DNA of 64,000 bases from Takashimella koratensis. Taxonomy: Eukaryota; Basidiomycota; Tremellomycetes; Trichosporonales; Tetragoniomycetaceae. Shown piece after piece: positions 44,693-57,400 of this stretch. The stretch covers positions 496,001-560,000 of the forward strand of contig BCKT01000011.1 of the NCBI GenBank assembly GCA_003116875.1, written 5' to 3'. Within the stretch, counting starts at the first letter, position 1. Each line of letters opens with the position of its first letter. The notes under the pieces were generated by a model. The model saw nothing but the letters and a program-made list of their open reading frames with translations. It ran no database searches and was not told the DNA's origin. The position numbers and the translations under genes are program-made.

Positions 44693-45326
44693 GTGGTGGT
44701 GGTGTTGGTGGTGGTCGTGTTGGTGGTGGTGGTGGTGGTGGGTTTGGTGGGAGGAATTGAAGCAATTTGCAGCTTGGAGAGGACACGTTGGTAGGTCGGC
44801 CACTGCTCGGCGATCCACACGCACACACACATACACACACACGGAGTGCAGGATGCTCGCCGCGTAACCAGCCGATCGGCACCTCGCGCCGGAGGCTGTC
44901 TCTTAACGCGGGGGTGTGGATAAATACTGGTGTCGAAGAGCACGTTGTTGGGCTTGACGTCATGGGATGGAATGTGGCAGTCGGCTACCTGTTGAACCGC
45001 TGGACTGGACAATGATTCAGACGCAGTGACCTCATTGCCTCTGCCTCTCTCCTTGTCTCTTGACTGGTTCGCAAGCGATCATGTCATGGACGCTCATCGA
45101 CGCTGCTCGTAGGTGGCGGTCTGGTGCGACTGGCGCAAACCTTTCTTTCCTCTGACGTGCGTACCTCCTTTCCTCGGGTCAAAAGTGCACCTGTACCCTC
45201 GTCTATAAAAACCCTGCCAGCCCCACTTCCCATCCTCTTGTCTCACCCTCACCAATCTTGCATCTACACTACTCACAACCCAACCCACCCACTACAACTA
45301 CCCCCAACAGCAACAACAGATACACC
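44693..45326. promoter_or_regulatory. Divergent region TMEM205-like / LEA-like, with GGT and CA tracts
   Basis: Includes an imperfect (GGTGTT/GGT) tract at 44694-44750 next to the TMEM205-like ATG and a CA tract at 44818-44842. TATAAAA at about 45204 is a plausible TATA box for the LEA-like gene, about 120 bp before its ATG. Confidence 0.5.
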
Positions 45327-45958
45327 ATGATGTACGCTATCCGAACTGCTATCCGACCCGCAGCGTCGACCTCGTACCAACTCGCTCTCGCCCGACCGCT
45401 CTCGACCACCGTCGTCCGCGGCAAGAGCGTGACCGACACCGTCAAGGAGACTGCCGACGCTGTGAGTTGAGATCAAAGGCGGGACCGCGCGACCAGGTTG
45501 GATGTGGTGTTTAGAGTTGAAGTTGGAGTTGGTGATGGTTTGGTGTTGGAGAGGGGAGACCTTACTGACGTCGTCGCTCTCTTTTCATCTATGTAGATCA
45601 ACAAGAAGGTTGGACAGACGCTTGCCAGTGGGATTGAGGGTGCCCAGAAGGCTTCTGACGCCGCCAAGGAGACGATCGGTGAGTAGTCTTGTACCTCGCA
45701 ATTTACCTGACTTCTCCCATGACCTACGAGACCTCACGCCGTCTCCGCGGTTTCTCCCCTTCCCTTTGTTTCTGCCCTCGCTCGCAAGCGACACACTGGG
45801 TACATACGGCTCGCTGACATATGCCAGCATCCAAGACCCCATCACAGGGTGAGGTCGAAGCAAAGGCAGACGAAGCTCGCCAGACCGCCAACCAGAAACT
45901 CGGTCAGGCAAAAGGTGCCGCCCGCGATGTCAAGGACGACGTGAAGAAGAACCTCTAA
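45327..45958 (+). CDS. Small LEA-like protein, probably mitochondrial
   Basis: Three exons (45327-45461, 45597-45678, 45828-45958) give 115 residues. The N-terminus (MMYAIRTAIRPAAS, LARPLSTTVVRG) is rich in Arg and Ser without acids and looks like a mitochondrial presequence. The rest is hydrophilic, Ala/Lys/Asp-rich and helical, with repeated AxxKxxxA spacing (DTVKETADA, AQKASDAAKETI, EARQTANQKLGQAKGAA), like group-3 LEA or stress proteins. I cannot assign a precise family. A TATA box and C/A-rich leader suggest strong, perhaps stress-induced, expression. Confidence 0.7.
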
Positions 45959-46650
45959 GCTGGGGAACTCTGAGCTTCAAAGGGGAGAGGCGAGAAGAAG
46001 AAGGAAAACAGATAAAACGACAAAGGTGGGAAGGATGGGAAGGATGGGAAGGATGGGAAGTGTGTAACGGGGTAAACTGAGAAGCAAGTCAAGGTAGTCA
46101 TGAGCATGAAACGAACGTAGTATGTACCCAAATCGCTCGTTTCAAGAGAAATTGCTACGCGACTACTCCCCACCATGCCAAAAGTCAGGCCCATGGTCAA
46201 GTAGACGATCAGAGCCAAATGGTAGTTGGGTGGGTGGGGCATGAATCTCACGCCAAATGAGCTGAACCCGTCGACGGTGATCGAGAGCAAAGTGGTCGGT
46301 TACTGATACTGGTGTAACATGACAAACAAACATACAGGAGACTAACAAGTCAACAAGGATTCTTTGCGAAACTCGTAAAACGCGAAAAAAGTAGCACGGG
46401 AGGAGAAAAAGGTGGGGAGGGTAAAGGAGGAAGGTCAGGTTTCAAGGGGATAGATGTGGGTTCGACTGGGATAGCGTGGGGTAGAGGTTAGGTGTCCAAT
46501 TCAGGGATAAGAATATGTGTGATATGATCAGAGAAGAAATGAGATGGCAGGTATGGTAGGTTGGTAACCCTGCATGAAAGCGGCGACAGGACTCGACACT
46601 CGCGGCACCCACACTCTCCCACCATCTTGCCATTCACACCATCGACGTAC
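45959..46650. other. Convergent 3' region with GGAAGGATG repeats
   Basis: About four tandem copies of a 9-bp GGAAGGATG-like unit lie at about 46027-46060. No gene is supported. Confidence 0.5.
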
Positions 46651-49600
46651 TCAAGCCGCCCTCGGGACACTCGCCGTCTGCGCGTTGGTCCCCTGCTCAA
46701 AGGGCGACTTTCCCAACGCTCCAAACCTGGATGGAGGCGGCGGACTCTGGCTTGGTAAAGTAGCGGGGGTAGCGGCTTTGCTTGTCGATGCGCTGCCTGA
46801 CCCGATGGCCGAAGCGGGCGCGGGAACGGCAGCGGGAGCGGGTGCGTGGGTGAGGTTAGGGGTTTGGACGTGCGGGGTGGTGATTAAAGGCGCCGCAGAC
46901 GGAGTCGGGCCAGGAGTAGGCGTGGTCGTGGCGCTGGGTCCGTTCGGGCCTGCCGAGCCTGCTGCAGCGGAACCGGCACCGGCAGCTGGCGCAGCGGAGA
47001 CTCCAGGGCCAGAAGCTACGTGGCCTGCGTGCCCTGTAGCGCCATTGGACAACCCCTCGCTGGTCTTCGCACCTTGAGCTCCCGACGCCGGGGACTGGCT
47101 GGTACCGTGACGGAGACTCGCACTAGGCGCAGGAGGCGACGAAGCAAGGCTCCCTGGTCTTGTAAGACTCGGGGATCGCGCCGGGTTTGTCACGATTCCA
47201 CCTGATGCGGAAGACTGAGCGGCCGGAACTTGTGCAGATTGGACCGAGGCTGGGGCGGGGGTGAGTACAGAGGTCGACGAGGCGGGACGGACTCCAAGCC
47301 CACCGAGCCCGCCCAGCCCACCCAGTCCACCGAGCCCACCGAGACCGCTCAGGCTTCCAGGCTGCGGAGCTTTAGTCGCCTCGGGGCTGACTCTACCCAG
47401 GCTCGCAGGCGACGGTGCCGGTGGCGACAAGTGCGAAGCAGAAGGTGTCTTGGAAGCTCCTCCCGCTGTCGACCCTGGACCAGTCACTGACCCGGACAGC
47501 GCCAGCGCAAGCTTCGAGTCGATCGGGCTTGTCACGCCTCCGATTCCTGGCCGCGACAATCCCGACGCCACACTTGGTTGAGCGGGCGGGATACTCATTG
47601 CGCTGTTCATAGCGTACGCGTACCCGTTGGTCGTCGCTGCAAACTTGTCGCCGTTAGCGTGCGCGTTCACGGCCTGCGCCTGGGAAGTAGGGGCGTGAGT
47701 GTGTGCGTGTAGGCCGTGTAGGTGTTGCGCGGTCCCCAGGGTGCTAGAGGAGTGGGGAGCTTTGGATGCTTGGGCGGGTTGAGACTGGGGCTGTGAATGC
47801 GGCAGCGGTGGAGATGCGGAAGAGGCGGGGATCACGTTCGGTCGTCTCTGTGCACCGATGCCGAAAATGTCTGACCCGATGGCAGTGCGCGACTTGGCCG
47901 CGGTAGACGTAACGGATGATAAAGGATCCGGTCCAGCCCGCTGCACACCATCATTCACCGCATGACCCTCACCACTGCCCACGCCTGCCACCGTTGTCGC
48001 TCCCGCTGCGGATGTAGCGGCAGTGGACAAACCCGTGGACGGAGTTACATGAGACCGTGCTGGTGCAGCACCGCTCGCTTGCGTTGTGGGCGCGGCCGCA
48101 CTCCCCGTCGACGTTCGGGGCTGGGCATAGTGGTGATGATGGTGATGGTGGTGATGTTGCTGCCTCCGCTCCTGAGGCTCATTGGCGTACAACGACTGAG
48201 TATGTTGCTGGGCCTGGGTCTGTGGTTGAGAGGCATGGTTCGAGGTCGTTTGGGTCGTAGCCTGCGCAGACGCGGTCGCCGTCGCTGAAGGGTAGATGTA
48301 TCCCGGGATGTGCTGGTTGGACGCAGACGAGTAGGGAGTGTACACTGATGGCGAGCCATTGCGAGATGCCTGTGATGGGCGTCGGATCTGTGTGCACAGG
48401 AAAGACGGCGTCAGTGGATGACATGGACACAAGGACAACCGTGAATTCAAGAGATCATCGACTCACCTCCATCATCTGCAGATCGTGCATGGCCTCGTCG
48501 TTGCTTAGCCGAGTCGGGACAGCCCCGTCGGACCAGTTGAAAGGCTTTGGTGGCTTGTCACCCCGGGGGATTGGTTTGACTACTCGCAATCGAACCAGTC
48601 GTGAGATTCCTCTGTCAGCGACTGGATGCACCCCAGAGCGACGGGACAAGGCGAGATTTGACCCTCTTCACGGTAACTCACCTATCTTGGGCGTCTCTAG
48701 ATCATTCTTCTCCCTCGCCAACCGCCGTCGTTTGCTCCACGTGTTCTCAAACTCGTCCCAGTGCAATCGATCTCGCTCATCCTAATTGATCGCAGATATA
48801 ACGGATGGTAACGACACAAACAGACACGAACGCAACGCAGTCCGTCAGCTCTGGGTCTCCACGCGGCACAGGGCCATATACTCACAGTCCACCATGACCA
48901 GACGTTCTTCTTGTCTACATCACGCGCGCGACAAAGTTCCGCCAATGTCTCTTCGTGTCTCCTCGACGCGATCTCGTGTAACCGCTCTCGACGAACTTGC
49001 AGCGTTTTGTTGAGATATATCAGCGCGGGATGTGTCCCTGTTCCCAGTCAAGTCAGCACTGTCCACTACAACTCGCCCTTCACCCATCTCCCATCGACTC
49101 CATGGTCCCGCACACCGCGCGCTGCCTCTGCACAGCTCTAGCCCACTCACCATCGAGAATCATCTCCTCCTCCCTCGCCGCCTCGTCCAGACGTTCGACG
49201 TATAGCCGGTCGCGGAGGGCGGCAAACTTGACTTCGAGGGCGAACAGCGTACGCATAGCGGCTGCCGTGGGCGGGGGTGCATGTGACGAATGTGATAATC
49301 GTGTAGGAGCGATTGCTTGCGCATCTGAAATAGAGGGTCAAGTTAGTGGTCATGTCTCAGACCGGCCCATCTCCTCCTAGGCGAGGAAGAATATCTCTCA
49401 TGATGGATTTCGTTGCACTCACCAGCAGCCTCGGTTCCTGTATCCTCAGCATCGTCGTCACCACCTTCACCATCAGCGTCTCCAGTCTCAGCTGCGTCAA
49501 TCTCGCCATTAGCCATAGTTCCCGCGGTATCCGGCTGCAGGCTCTCTTCTTCCGCATCCTCCGCGACCTCCTCGTCCTCCTCTTCCTCGTCCTGCTCTGC

Positions 49601-50492
49601 GCCCTCGGCTTCCTCCGGCGCATCCGGCGCGTCTTCGACCGCCTCGATCGTGTCCTTGTCATCATCTATCCCCGAGACATCCTCCGCCCTCATCGTCACG
49701 TCTCCGTCCGCATCAAAGTCGTCCTCTTCGCCATCGGGCTCTACGTCATTGTCGCCATTTTCAGCCACCAACTCCTCTGCATCCGCATCGGCAGCATCGT
49801 CTTCAGCTGCATCTACATCCATGTCGGCGTCAATGTCGACGTCGAGAAGGTCGGCGCCGCCGCCGAGGGGCGGAGAGGAGGGTGGGAGCTCGAGCATGCG
49901 TGGTGGATCGGAGGGGGGAGGTGTCAGGGATGGTGAAGATAGGATGGATGTGAGCTCATCGTCGTCTCGCCTGGTGCTAGAGGTCAGTACTGGGCTAAAG
50001 TGGAGGTGAGAGGGCTGCTTACTTTGGACCGTTGGATGCTTCGCTCAGCGCATCATCGTTGACACCGTTCGCCCCATCTTCTTTACCGGTCGACGCGCCC
50101 ACGCCTCTTCGGAGGGTGCCATTTCGTAGCCGGCCGTTTGGGCGGGGCGCCGGGGCGTCTACCTCTTCCTCGTCGTCATCCTCTTCCTCTGTCAAGTCGC
50201 TATCGGAGAATCGGTCACGCTCGCTCTCTGTCAATGGGATGGTCGAGGTCGTTGGGCTACTTCGGATCAGGCCGTTCCCGCTCCCTGCTCCGCTAGCGCC
50301 AACGGCCGCGTTGAACGCGCCTGTTGCCGCCCGACCGCCGCCAGGAGTCCGGGCTGCGTCGCCGGCCTCGGGAGCTGGCGACGGCATGTTGAGCTTGATA
50401 CGTGGCGGGTCGGGACCCGAGAGTTTTGTAGGGAGCTGGTCAGGCGAAGGGGATGAGAGCGGGGAGGAAGATTTGCGCGGGACAGCCGACAT
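46651..50492 (-). CDS. Sds3/Dep1-like subunit of an Rpd3L-type histone deacetylase complex
   Basis: Long protein (about 1,150 residues). The N-terminal exons encode Ser/Pro-rich and then very acidic stretches. The Sds3-like domain lies in the exons at about 49320-48690: RTLFALEVKFAALRDRLY, EEEMILDGTHPALIYLN and RRERLHEIASRRHEETLAEL, continuing into WSKRRRLAREKN. This block, with a glutamate-rich N-terminus, fits Sds3/Dep1/BRMS1 proteins. The last exon alone encodes about 580 residues of low complexity: Ser/Ala/Thr/Pro/Gln-rich, a run of His, and five GLG repeats. A DEP1 ortholog is possible; the choice between SDS3 and DEP1 cannot be made. Nuclear chromatin role is inferred from the family. 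Confidence 0.7.
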
Positions 50493-51216
50493 GGTCGGGC
50501 TGGGGGGGAGGGGGAGAGGGGGTCGTCGCGTCGGTGGACAGCTATGGGTCGGGTGGGATGGGATGAGGGGAGGGTGGGAGTGGGTGTGAAGGGGTCGTGT
50601 GGGGGGGCAGGTGGGTGAAGGAGGATGGTGGATGGGTGGTGGGAGTTTGGATTAGGATGGTTGATCCGGTCCTGGGGGGATTGTGCCGGGTGTGAGAGAG
50701 CAGGAGCGATGACGATGGGATGAATTTTCTTGGCCCCAGCGGGCGGGCGGCGAGTTTGTCGGGCAAGCTGTGAGCTGTGGGCGGATGTGTGGTGGGGCAG
50801 CTGGGGGGAGGGCTGGAGGTGGGAATGCACAGATGTAGATGGTGGTGGTGATGGTGGTGGTAGTGGTGGTGTGGGCGGTGGGTGGTGCGAGTGGATCGTG
50901 GATGAGGGATGAGGGAGGATGCTGGGTGGTGATTGAATTGACAACAGACCATTACAGGCCAGGGCAACAGATAGCTACAGTTAGATTTCCCCGTTGCAGA
51001 CAGAATGGTTACTTTATCCGCTACCCCCCCTTTACCCCCTCATCGGTTACAAGCGGGGTTTATTGCAGCCTGGCGTGCCTATTCCATCACGTGATGGCTG
51101 CTCTGGACCCCGTGCATGCCTATCTGCTTGCGTGTCATGTCTTGTCGGCATCCGGTTCGATTGCCACTTGCTCTTCCTCGCCAGCACTCACCACCCCAGC
51201 CACTACCTCAGCTACC
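50493..51216. promoter_or_regulatory. Divergent region Sds3-like / ECM15 with a CATCACGTGATG palindrome
   Basis: The first 450 bp are G-rich (on the plus strand) and low in complexity. A 12-bp palindrome CATCACGTGATG sits at about 51086-51097, about 120 bp upstream of the ECM15 ATG, a typical bHLH (Cbf1/Pho4-type) site. Confidence 0.6.
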
Positions 51217-51907
51217 ATGTACGCCGTAGCAGACTGTGAGTTTAGCTGCCGTACCATCACCTCTATAGACTCAGATGCAAGTTCGCAGAGAGACAGGCTG
51301 ACAAGCTACACACTTCCTTAGTCTGCCTCATCCCCATGGGTCTCGCAGAGCCATCCGTCGGTCCCCAGATCGCAGCGTGCCAAAAGGTCCTCGAGCAGAG
51401 CGGTCTTGAATATAAAGTGGGTTATAGTTACCCTCCTTGTTTGATTTGTAGGAACTGGAGCTGACAGCTATCCTCTACAGTTACAGTGAGTCTGAGACTC
51501 AGTCCAGCCCGATCGGTCAAGACGATGACTGACAGGCCAACCAATCCAGTGGGTACGGAACCAACGTCGAGGGACCGTGGGACGAGGTTTTGAAGGTGGG
51601 TCAAGACTGGAGCTGTCCAGAGGTATTTGAGGCTAAAATGAACCCATCCTGACCGCTCCAGGTGATCGGGCAATGTCACGAAGCAGTCCACGCCATGGGC
51701 TGTCCACGGATCGCTGTGAGTATCGGACGAGTCGACTAGAGCAAAAAGATGTCAACTGGCCCACGGAAACTAACGCATGGTACATCCTGCCGCCCTCCAC
51801 AGACCGACATTCGGATCGGAACACGGACGGACAAGACCATCTCTTCAGGCGGTAACGACTCGAAAGTGAAGCGAGTCGAGGAGATCCTCGCCAAGGAGAA
51901 AGCATGA
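51217..51907 (+). CDS. ECM15: MTH1187/YkoF-type thiamine-binding protein
   Basis: Small protein of the UPF0045 family (yeast Ecm15), about 105 residues; relatives bind thiamine or its pyrimidine. Six exons: about 51217-51235, 51322-51416, 51481-51485, 51550-51595, 51662-51715, 51803-51907. The third exon is five bases (TTACA); it is required to give YKLHGYGTNVEGPWDEVL, which aligns with the family pattern of YxLHxxGTxVEG. Other family features: VADFCLIPMGL at the N-terminus, QCHEAVHAMGCPRIATDIRIGTR in the middle, KRVEEIL at the end. The promoter has a CATCACGTGATG element. Confidence 0.85.
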
Positions 51908-52065
51908 CGACATCCGCCACAACACAGTCAAGCGTGATCTTTACCCAGAGTTTGACTTGGTCTTTGAATCATTTCGGCACATGAGCCACCCCCCGAGATG
52001 TACATTGCAATTGTTTACATGTGTATGCACCTATGCACTTCTGACCCTTGCCTGCTTCTCACCAC

Positions 52066-53698
52066 CTAGTTCTCCCCTTCACCCTCTAGCAGCCACTGTG
52101 CAAAGTTATCCAGTCGCTCTTTCTCCTCATCCTCTTCGTCGCCGTACCCGCCCGTTCCAGACTTTTGATACCGCTCCCTCCCGTTGTAGATCCCGGCGTA
52201 GATCTGAGCAAAGGTCAGCCCATGAGCGACAATTTACCCATTCTTTATTCGTCCTCTTGACTTGAATATTTCTCAACCGCGCGTACTCACAGCCTGTCCA
52301 TCAAAGAACCGTCCGTTCATCTTGAAAACACATGCCTGTGCGGCTGCCGGATCCTTGAACTTGATCGTCATCACGCCTTCCTCCTCTTTCTGCGGATTGT
52401 CAGCTCGATCGAAATACAACATCGACGAAGCAGCTTACATCATACAAGACGACATTGGTGACCGCGCCCAGTGTCTCTGCCTCTTCCCGCACATCCTCCT
52501 TCAGCTCGAGCAGTAGCTCGGGTTCCTTCTCCAGGTCCGCGAGCTTGAACATGCCTTTGAGCACGACCACACGGCTGAACCGAGACGGCCCAGGGGCAGC
52601 GGACGTCGGACCACCGGGAGCTGTCACGTCATCGTCTTCCTCATCCGAGTGCCACGTGAGTTTGCTACAGCCAATGTCAGCCACAGCCCATGAGAATAAA
52701 CTCTGCCCAACGCACCTTTCCAGCGTCCGCATGCGTTTTGAAATCCGCGCCTTGTCTTCAGCCGAGAGCTTCTTCTTCTCCTTTTCCCTCTCCTTGTCTG
52801 CCCCATTCGCCCCATTCCCATTCTCAGTTGACTTGCTCGTTCCTTCACTCTTCTTTGTATCTTCCCAGTCTGCCACTCTGACACGCATGTTCCCGTACCC
52901 GGCACCCATCTCCAGCTCGGTATCGTCCAAGAGCGTGACAGCCAGGCTGACACTCCCTTCTTTAAAGTACATGACCAGTGCGTCGCCTTTGAACTGCCCT
53001 TGGTCGTCGTAATATAGTTTGACTCGGGGCAACCCATCGTCGCCAATGAGCAACACGCCAGCCTTTGAGAACACGTTGGCGATCTTGTCCGTGGTCGTGT
53101 CGGGCGGGAGATTGGTCACCCACACTGCCGTCTTCTTTGGCGCAGACGGCGCAGTAGCTCGTTGTTTTAACTCAGCACGACGGTCTTCCTTCTCCGCTTT
53201 ACGCTTGTTTTTCCGCTCCTCGCGAGAAACCGGCGCCACAGCGGGTGCCTACGGAAGTAACATTCAGCTTAGGCTTCACCGTTTTGGTCTGTCAAGCAGT
53301 AATAGTGAGACAGATCCAGGTGCACTTACATTCTCATCCACGCCCGCGACAGAGTAAGCTGCTTGTTGAGCCTTTATCGAATCTTCGTCGATCTTTGCAG
53401 AGCGAGGTATCGAGTATCAGTTCCCGCGCCGTCGCCATTTACATTCCACCTCATACAATGTCTAAAATGTATCCGAATGAGAAGATTGAACACGTACGAG
53501 GGGGATCCAAGCCGAGCCTGTCCATTCAAATTCCTGACCCGACTCGTCGTCTTCGTATTGAAACTTGCCGGCGGTCTTGTCAAAGTGGACTCTTGGGTCC
53601 TCGTCAAACTTTCCCGGCAGCGGGGCGGGTGCGATAGGCATGTCTGTTGGTGTCTCAGGAGTCGGAAATCGATGGGGCAGGTGGATAGGTGAGCTCAA
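52066..53698 (-). CDS. CUS2: U2 snRNP-associated splicing factor Cus2/HTATSF1
   Basis: RNA-binding protein that assists U2 snRNP folding and SF3b binding. At least six exons give about 420 residues. N-terminus: DPRVHFDKTAGKFQYEDDESG with FEWTGSAWIP, typical of HTATSF1. First RRM: TAVWVTNLPPDTTTDKI and GDALVMYFKEGSVSLAV. A charged linker (EKEREKEKKKLSAEDKAR) precedes the second, UHM-like RRM: SRVVVLKGMFKLADLE, LKEDVREEAETLG, and GVMTIKFKDPAAAQAC with NGRFFDGQ. The C-terminus is acidic and ends near 52066. The start at 53698 is the first ATG; another in frame lies at 53641. Confidence 0.87.
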
Positions 53699-54425
53699 TG
53701 AGGTGGTGGTGAGGGTGATGGGTGGGTTGCGTTTGAATGGGTGCGAGTGTGTATGACGAACTCAAAGGAGGACCAAACAGCTAGAGTGGAGTGAGAACAG
53801 TGATAACAAGCCACGTGGAAGCTGATCTTACACGTCATTTTAACCAGAGTCGAGACTGGGCTGAATTCTACTTTTCAGTGGTGGATCTGCACATTACTCG
53901 TGTGTGTGTGTGTGTGTGTGTGTCTCTCTCTGTGTGTGTATAAGTGTGTGTTTGGTGCAAAACAACAACAACATCTACTCATCTCTCATCCTCCCACCTC
54001 TTACTCATCCTCACTTTTCCTCACCACCCTTCCCCCTTCACCCCTTCACCCCTCCACTCCCTCCCTCGTCCACCTCGCCTTAAACCTACTCGAGGCCCCG
54101 ATTCCGACCCGCCCACTCGTGCTCCACCCAGCTCGGCACACGCCATGCCCCTGCGCGCAGCCCTGGGACGCGACCAGACCGCTTTGTGACGACTCCTTAC
54201 CCGACCACCAAAAGCACTGCTGTCCACCACCCAGCGTGCACTTACAACCTAGGAAAAGACCCGAACCCCCACACTACATACCACCGACACTCGCCATCTC
54301 ACACAGCAAAGCATACATACATACACAACCCGACTACACTCTCATCTCATCCAGAGGTCCCTCCCCACCCTCGGCACCCCGCCTTCCTCGCTCGCTTCGC
54401 CCGCAGTGGACCCCTGTTCGAAACC
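53699..54425. other. Divergent promoter CUS2 / SAP-kinase, with GT microsatellite
   Basis: A GT tract (about 53898-53922) followed by CT and further GT units lies near the middle. The following 400 bp are C-rich with CCACC and ACACCC. A plus-strand open frame reaches upstream to 54186 in frame with the kinase gene, but I take it as leader. Confidence 0.5.
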
Positions 54426-57400
54426 ATGCACCGCGTGGTAAAGACGCGGGCGAGGTCGTTTGCGAGCTCACCTCGCAAGTCTGGTTCTCCGCTCAAACAC
54501 AAACACTCTCTTGTCCTCCGTCAGGCAAAACGACGTCGCGTGGGCTCGGCCTTGGCGCGACAAACTTTGTCTGACAGCGAGGCTCACTCCGATGTCGACC
54601 TCCCGTCCCCTCCACCTGTCGTAATCCCTCCCGAGCCATCGGCTTTTCGACCGCAACGTAGTGAAACACAGCGACCTCTCGCAGCACCCATTGCTGGGAC
54701 GTCGCAGTCACGAGCAACAAGTCGGTCTCGGTCTCGCCGGGTGGACAACGACACAGTTGACGCCGGGCGAAGCAGGAGTAGAGCCAAGGGTAAAGGGAGG
54801 AGTGCGGAAATTGTCCAAGATGAGGAGGACCAAGATGAAGGGGAGAGTTCGAGTCCGAGGAAGCGTAAACGGTCAGATATTGAGTCGACGAAAAGCTCAG
54901 ATTGGATTGAGACAGACGAAGATGAACCCGAGTTCATGGCTGAAAGTGGGTGTCTGCTTCTCAAGCCTTATGATTTATTACGGAGGCTGACTTGTTTTCA
55001 GGCGATCAGCACTTGATCAGCGACGCTCCAGCATATGCCCTACATCGGCTACGCAAGGCTGAACTCATCAGGCTGTGGAAAGTGGCGGGAATGTGGCCCG
55101 AGGACTCGGAGATGGACACGACGATGAATGGGGAAGACGATGATGACCATGGAATGAGCAAGAACGCATTGGTAGACGGTCTCATTGCAGCTGTGAGTCT
55201 TCATCTCTCGTGGTTGTAACTTTAGCTGACGCGAAATGCAGCGCCTGTCGAGTTCCCGAATAACCTCTTCCTCATCGTCCATAGCGGCGATCGTCACACC
55301 CCCCTCGAAACGGATGTCAAGCACTAGTCTCAGTTCCCCGCCTCCTCTTTCTTCCTCAGATGACGACCGCCGCGGTGCTCTGGATACAGACGCAACACCT
55401 CGGGCGGCTCCGCGAACTCGGTCCAAGGTCCGGGGTCGGCTAACGGAGAGTGCGATTTTGAGGTCCGCTGGGCGGAGGCGGGGAGATCGGGAAAGGTTGA
55501 AGCGGGATCGTTTGTTGAGGCATCGAAGCAAGAGTCTAGGGGGCGATCATCCCGAACGAAGGGCGAGATTTGGAGATAATGTCAAGAGTCCCGCGAATGG
55601 TCTTGCAATGTGAGTAAATGGGTGGAACAAGAGTTGGCTGGCCGAGAAGCTGGTGGCTGACGTTTATCTTATTGATAGGCGACGAACACGGCGGTCGTCT
55701 ACTCTCTCGTCAGCGTATACGACAACAGACGATTCTGGACCGGAGAGTTCGTCTCGGCAGCCCCAGCGTCGGTCACGAGGTAATGGAGTCACGACGGCGG
55801 CCGGTCGAGTACGCCAGGCAATCACGATGCGCGGGAAAGTGATCTTCGCTTCACCGACGGACGGTAAACGAGCCCTAATTAATGGTACCGTCGGCAGCAA
55901 AGCTGAGCATGCCATTGTGATCTCGGATGACGAAAACGATAGTGAAGAGAACGACGACGACGACAACGACGATGATGATATCGAGAATGAGGATGACGAT
56001 GATGGGATCCCACACGAGCCGACACCGTTGATCAAGCGATTAAGACCCCGGAACAACAGCGGTGTCGTACGGTCGACTGAGAGCGAAGTGGACGCCGACG
56101 TGGAGGACGAGACGACTGATGATGATGAAGTGGACGAGTCTCCAGGCCCAAGCAGTCGGACTCGAAGTCGACAACAGCTCCACCCAGACTCGACGCATTC
56201 AAGCCCGAATGAGGACGCGGCCGGGCGATCAGAGAGAGGAGCCAAAGTCCGCGCGACAAAGGCGATCAGGGAGGAGTTGCACGAGGAGGACGTTGAGATG
56301 GAAGACGATTTTGAGATGGTTGATTCTCCTCAAGAAGACGATGGTGAGCATCACTTGCTTCCTGGAGCAGATTGAAGGAGCGACTGACTCGTGACAGATG
56401 CTGCACGGTCTGGACCTTTGACCCGGACTCGATCTCAACACCGAGCACACGACGGCAACTCGCCACCGAAACGCGTGACCCCGCCTGAGCGACAGTATCG
56501 CCAACCGCGGGCGTCGCTTGATTCGTCGATCGAGAGCCTGAGCTCGCTCACGTCCGACGACGAGTCTGGGAGTGTGATGGATGCCGACGACGATGAATCC
56601 ACGGAATCCAGCGTCGCCGGTACCCCTGCGGTGGAAGTACGCACGACTCGATCGGGCAGGGCGTTTGGCGTGTTCCTGTCTCGCAAGGCGCGGCTGCGGC
56701 AGGAAGCCCTGGAAGATGCTGAGATGGAAGTCGACGACGATGCGGGTGAGGGAGAGGAAGACGGTGATGAGGAGGAAGATGACGACGAAGATTTGTTCAA
56801 TGCCGGGTCGATCGATTTGTCACAAGCTACCGTCACGTCTCTGACTCGTCTCCTCCGTGAAGAGCTGGTCCAGATGTGTGAGGCAAGGGACATTGATATC
56901 GAAGGGACCAAGCCTCACCTCGCTCGAGCCTTGCTCAAGTGGCGAGATCTGCACATGGACAAAGTGGAGAAAGGATCGACGTCATCAGCATCGACTGCGA
57001 AACCAGGTTCTCCAAGAGCTGCAGCGACGACTGGCAAGGCGAAAAAGCGGTCCAAGGGCCCGACAACGGGTAAAGTCATCCATGCCGTCGCGTCCAACGT
57101 GCACGTTGCAGGGAAGACGACACCCGTGCTTCTGCGCGACCATATCCACGCTTCGGACCCAGCTACCCCGCCCCGCTCAGACGAAGACGCACGGCCATTG
57201 GCGGAGAACGAGTTGAATCTCGATCTTCAGGAGCTCGGACTTGAAGAGAGGACAATACGACCAGAGCATCTGCAGAAATTAGAGAAGATTGGGTCAGGAG
57301 GGTTCAAAGAGTGAGTAATGGACTGGGCGGTGGTTCAAGGATGGAAAGCCCGAGCTGATGCGCGAATAGTGTCTATGTTGGAAAGTACAAGGGGCGCAAA

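Noticed and set aside
44818..44842. CA repeat considered as telomere-like or origin element
   Set aside because: Simple microsatellite in the middle of a gene-dense region; fungal telomere repeats are TTAGGG-like.
49346..50009. Plus-strand frames with many Val/Ile or Ser residues
   Set aside because: Mirror of the acidic exons of the Sds3-like gene on the minus strand; no domain and no start context.
50267..50967. Pro/His/Ser-rich minus-strand frames upstream of the Sds3-like gene
   Set aside because: Low complexity from G-rich promoter DNA; not joined to the gene by plausible splice sites.
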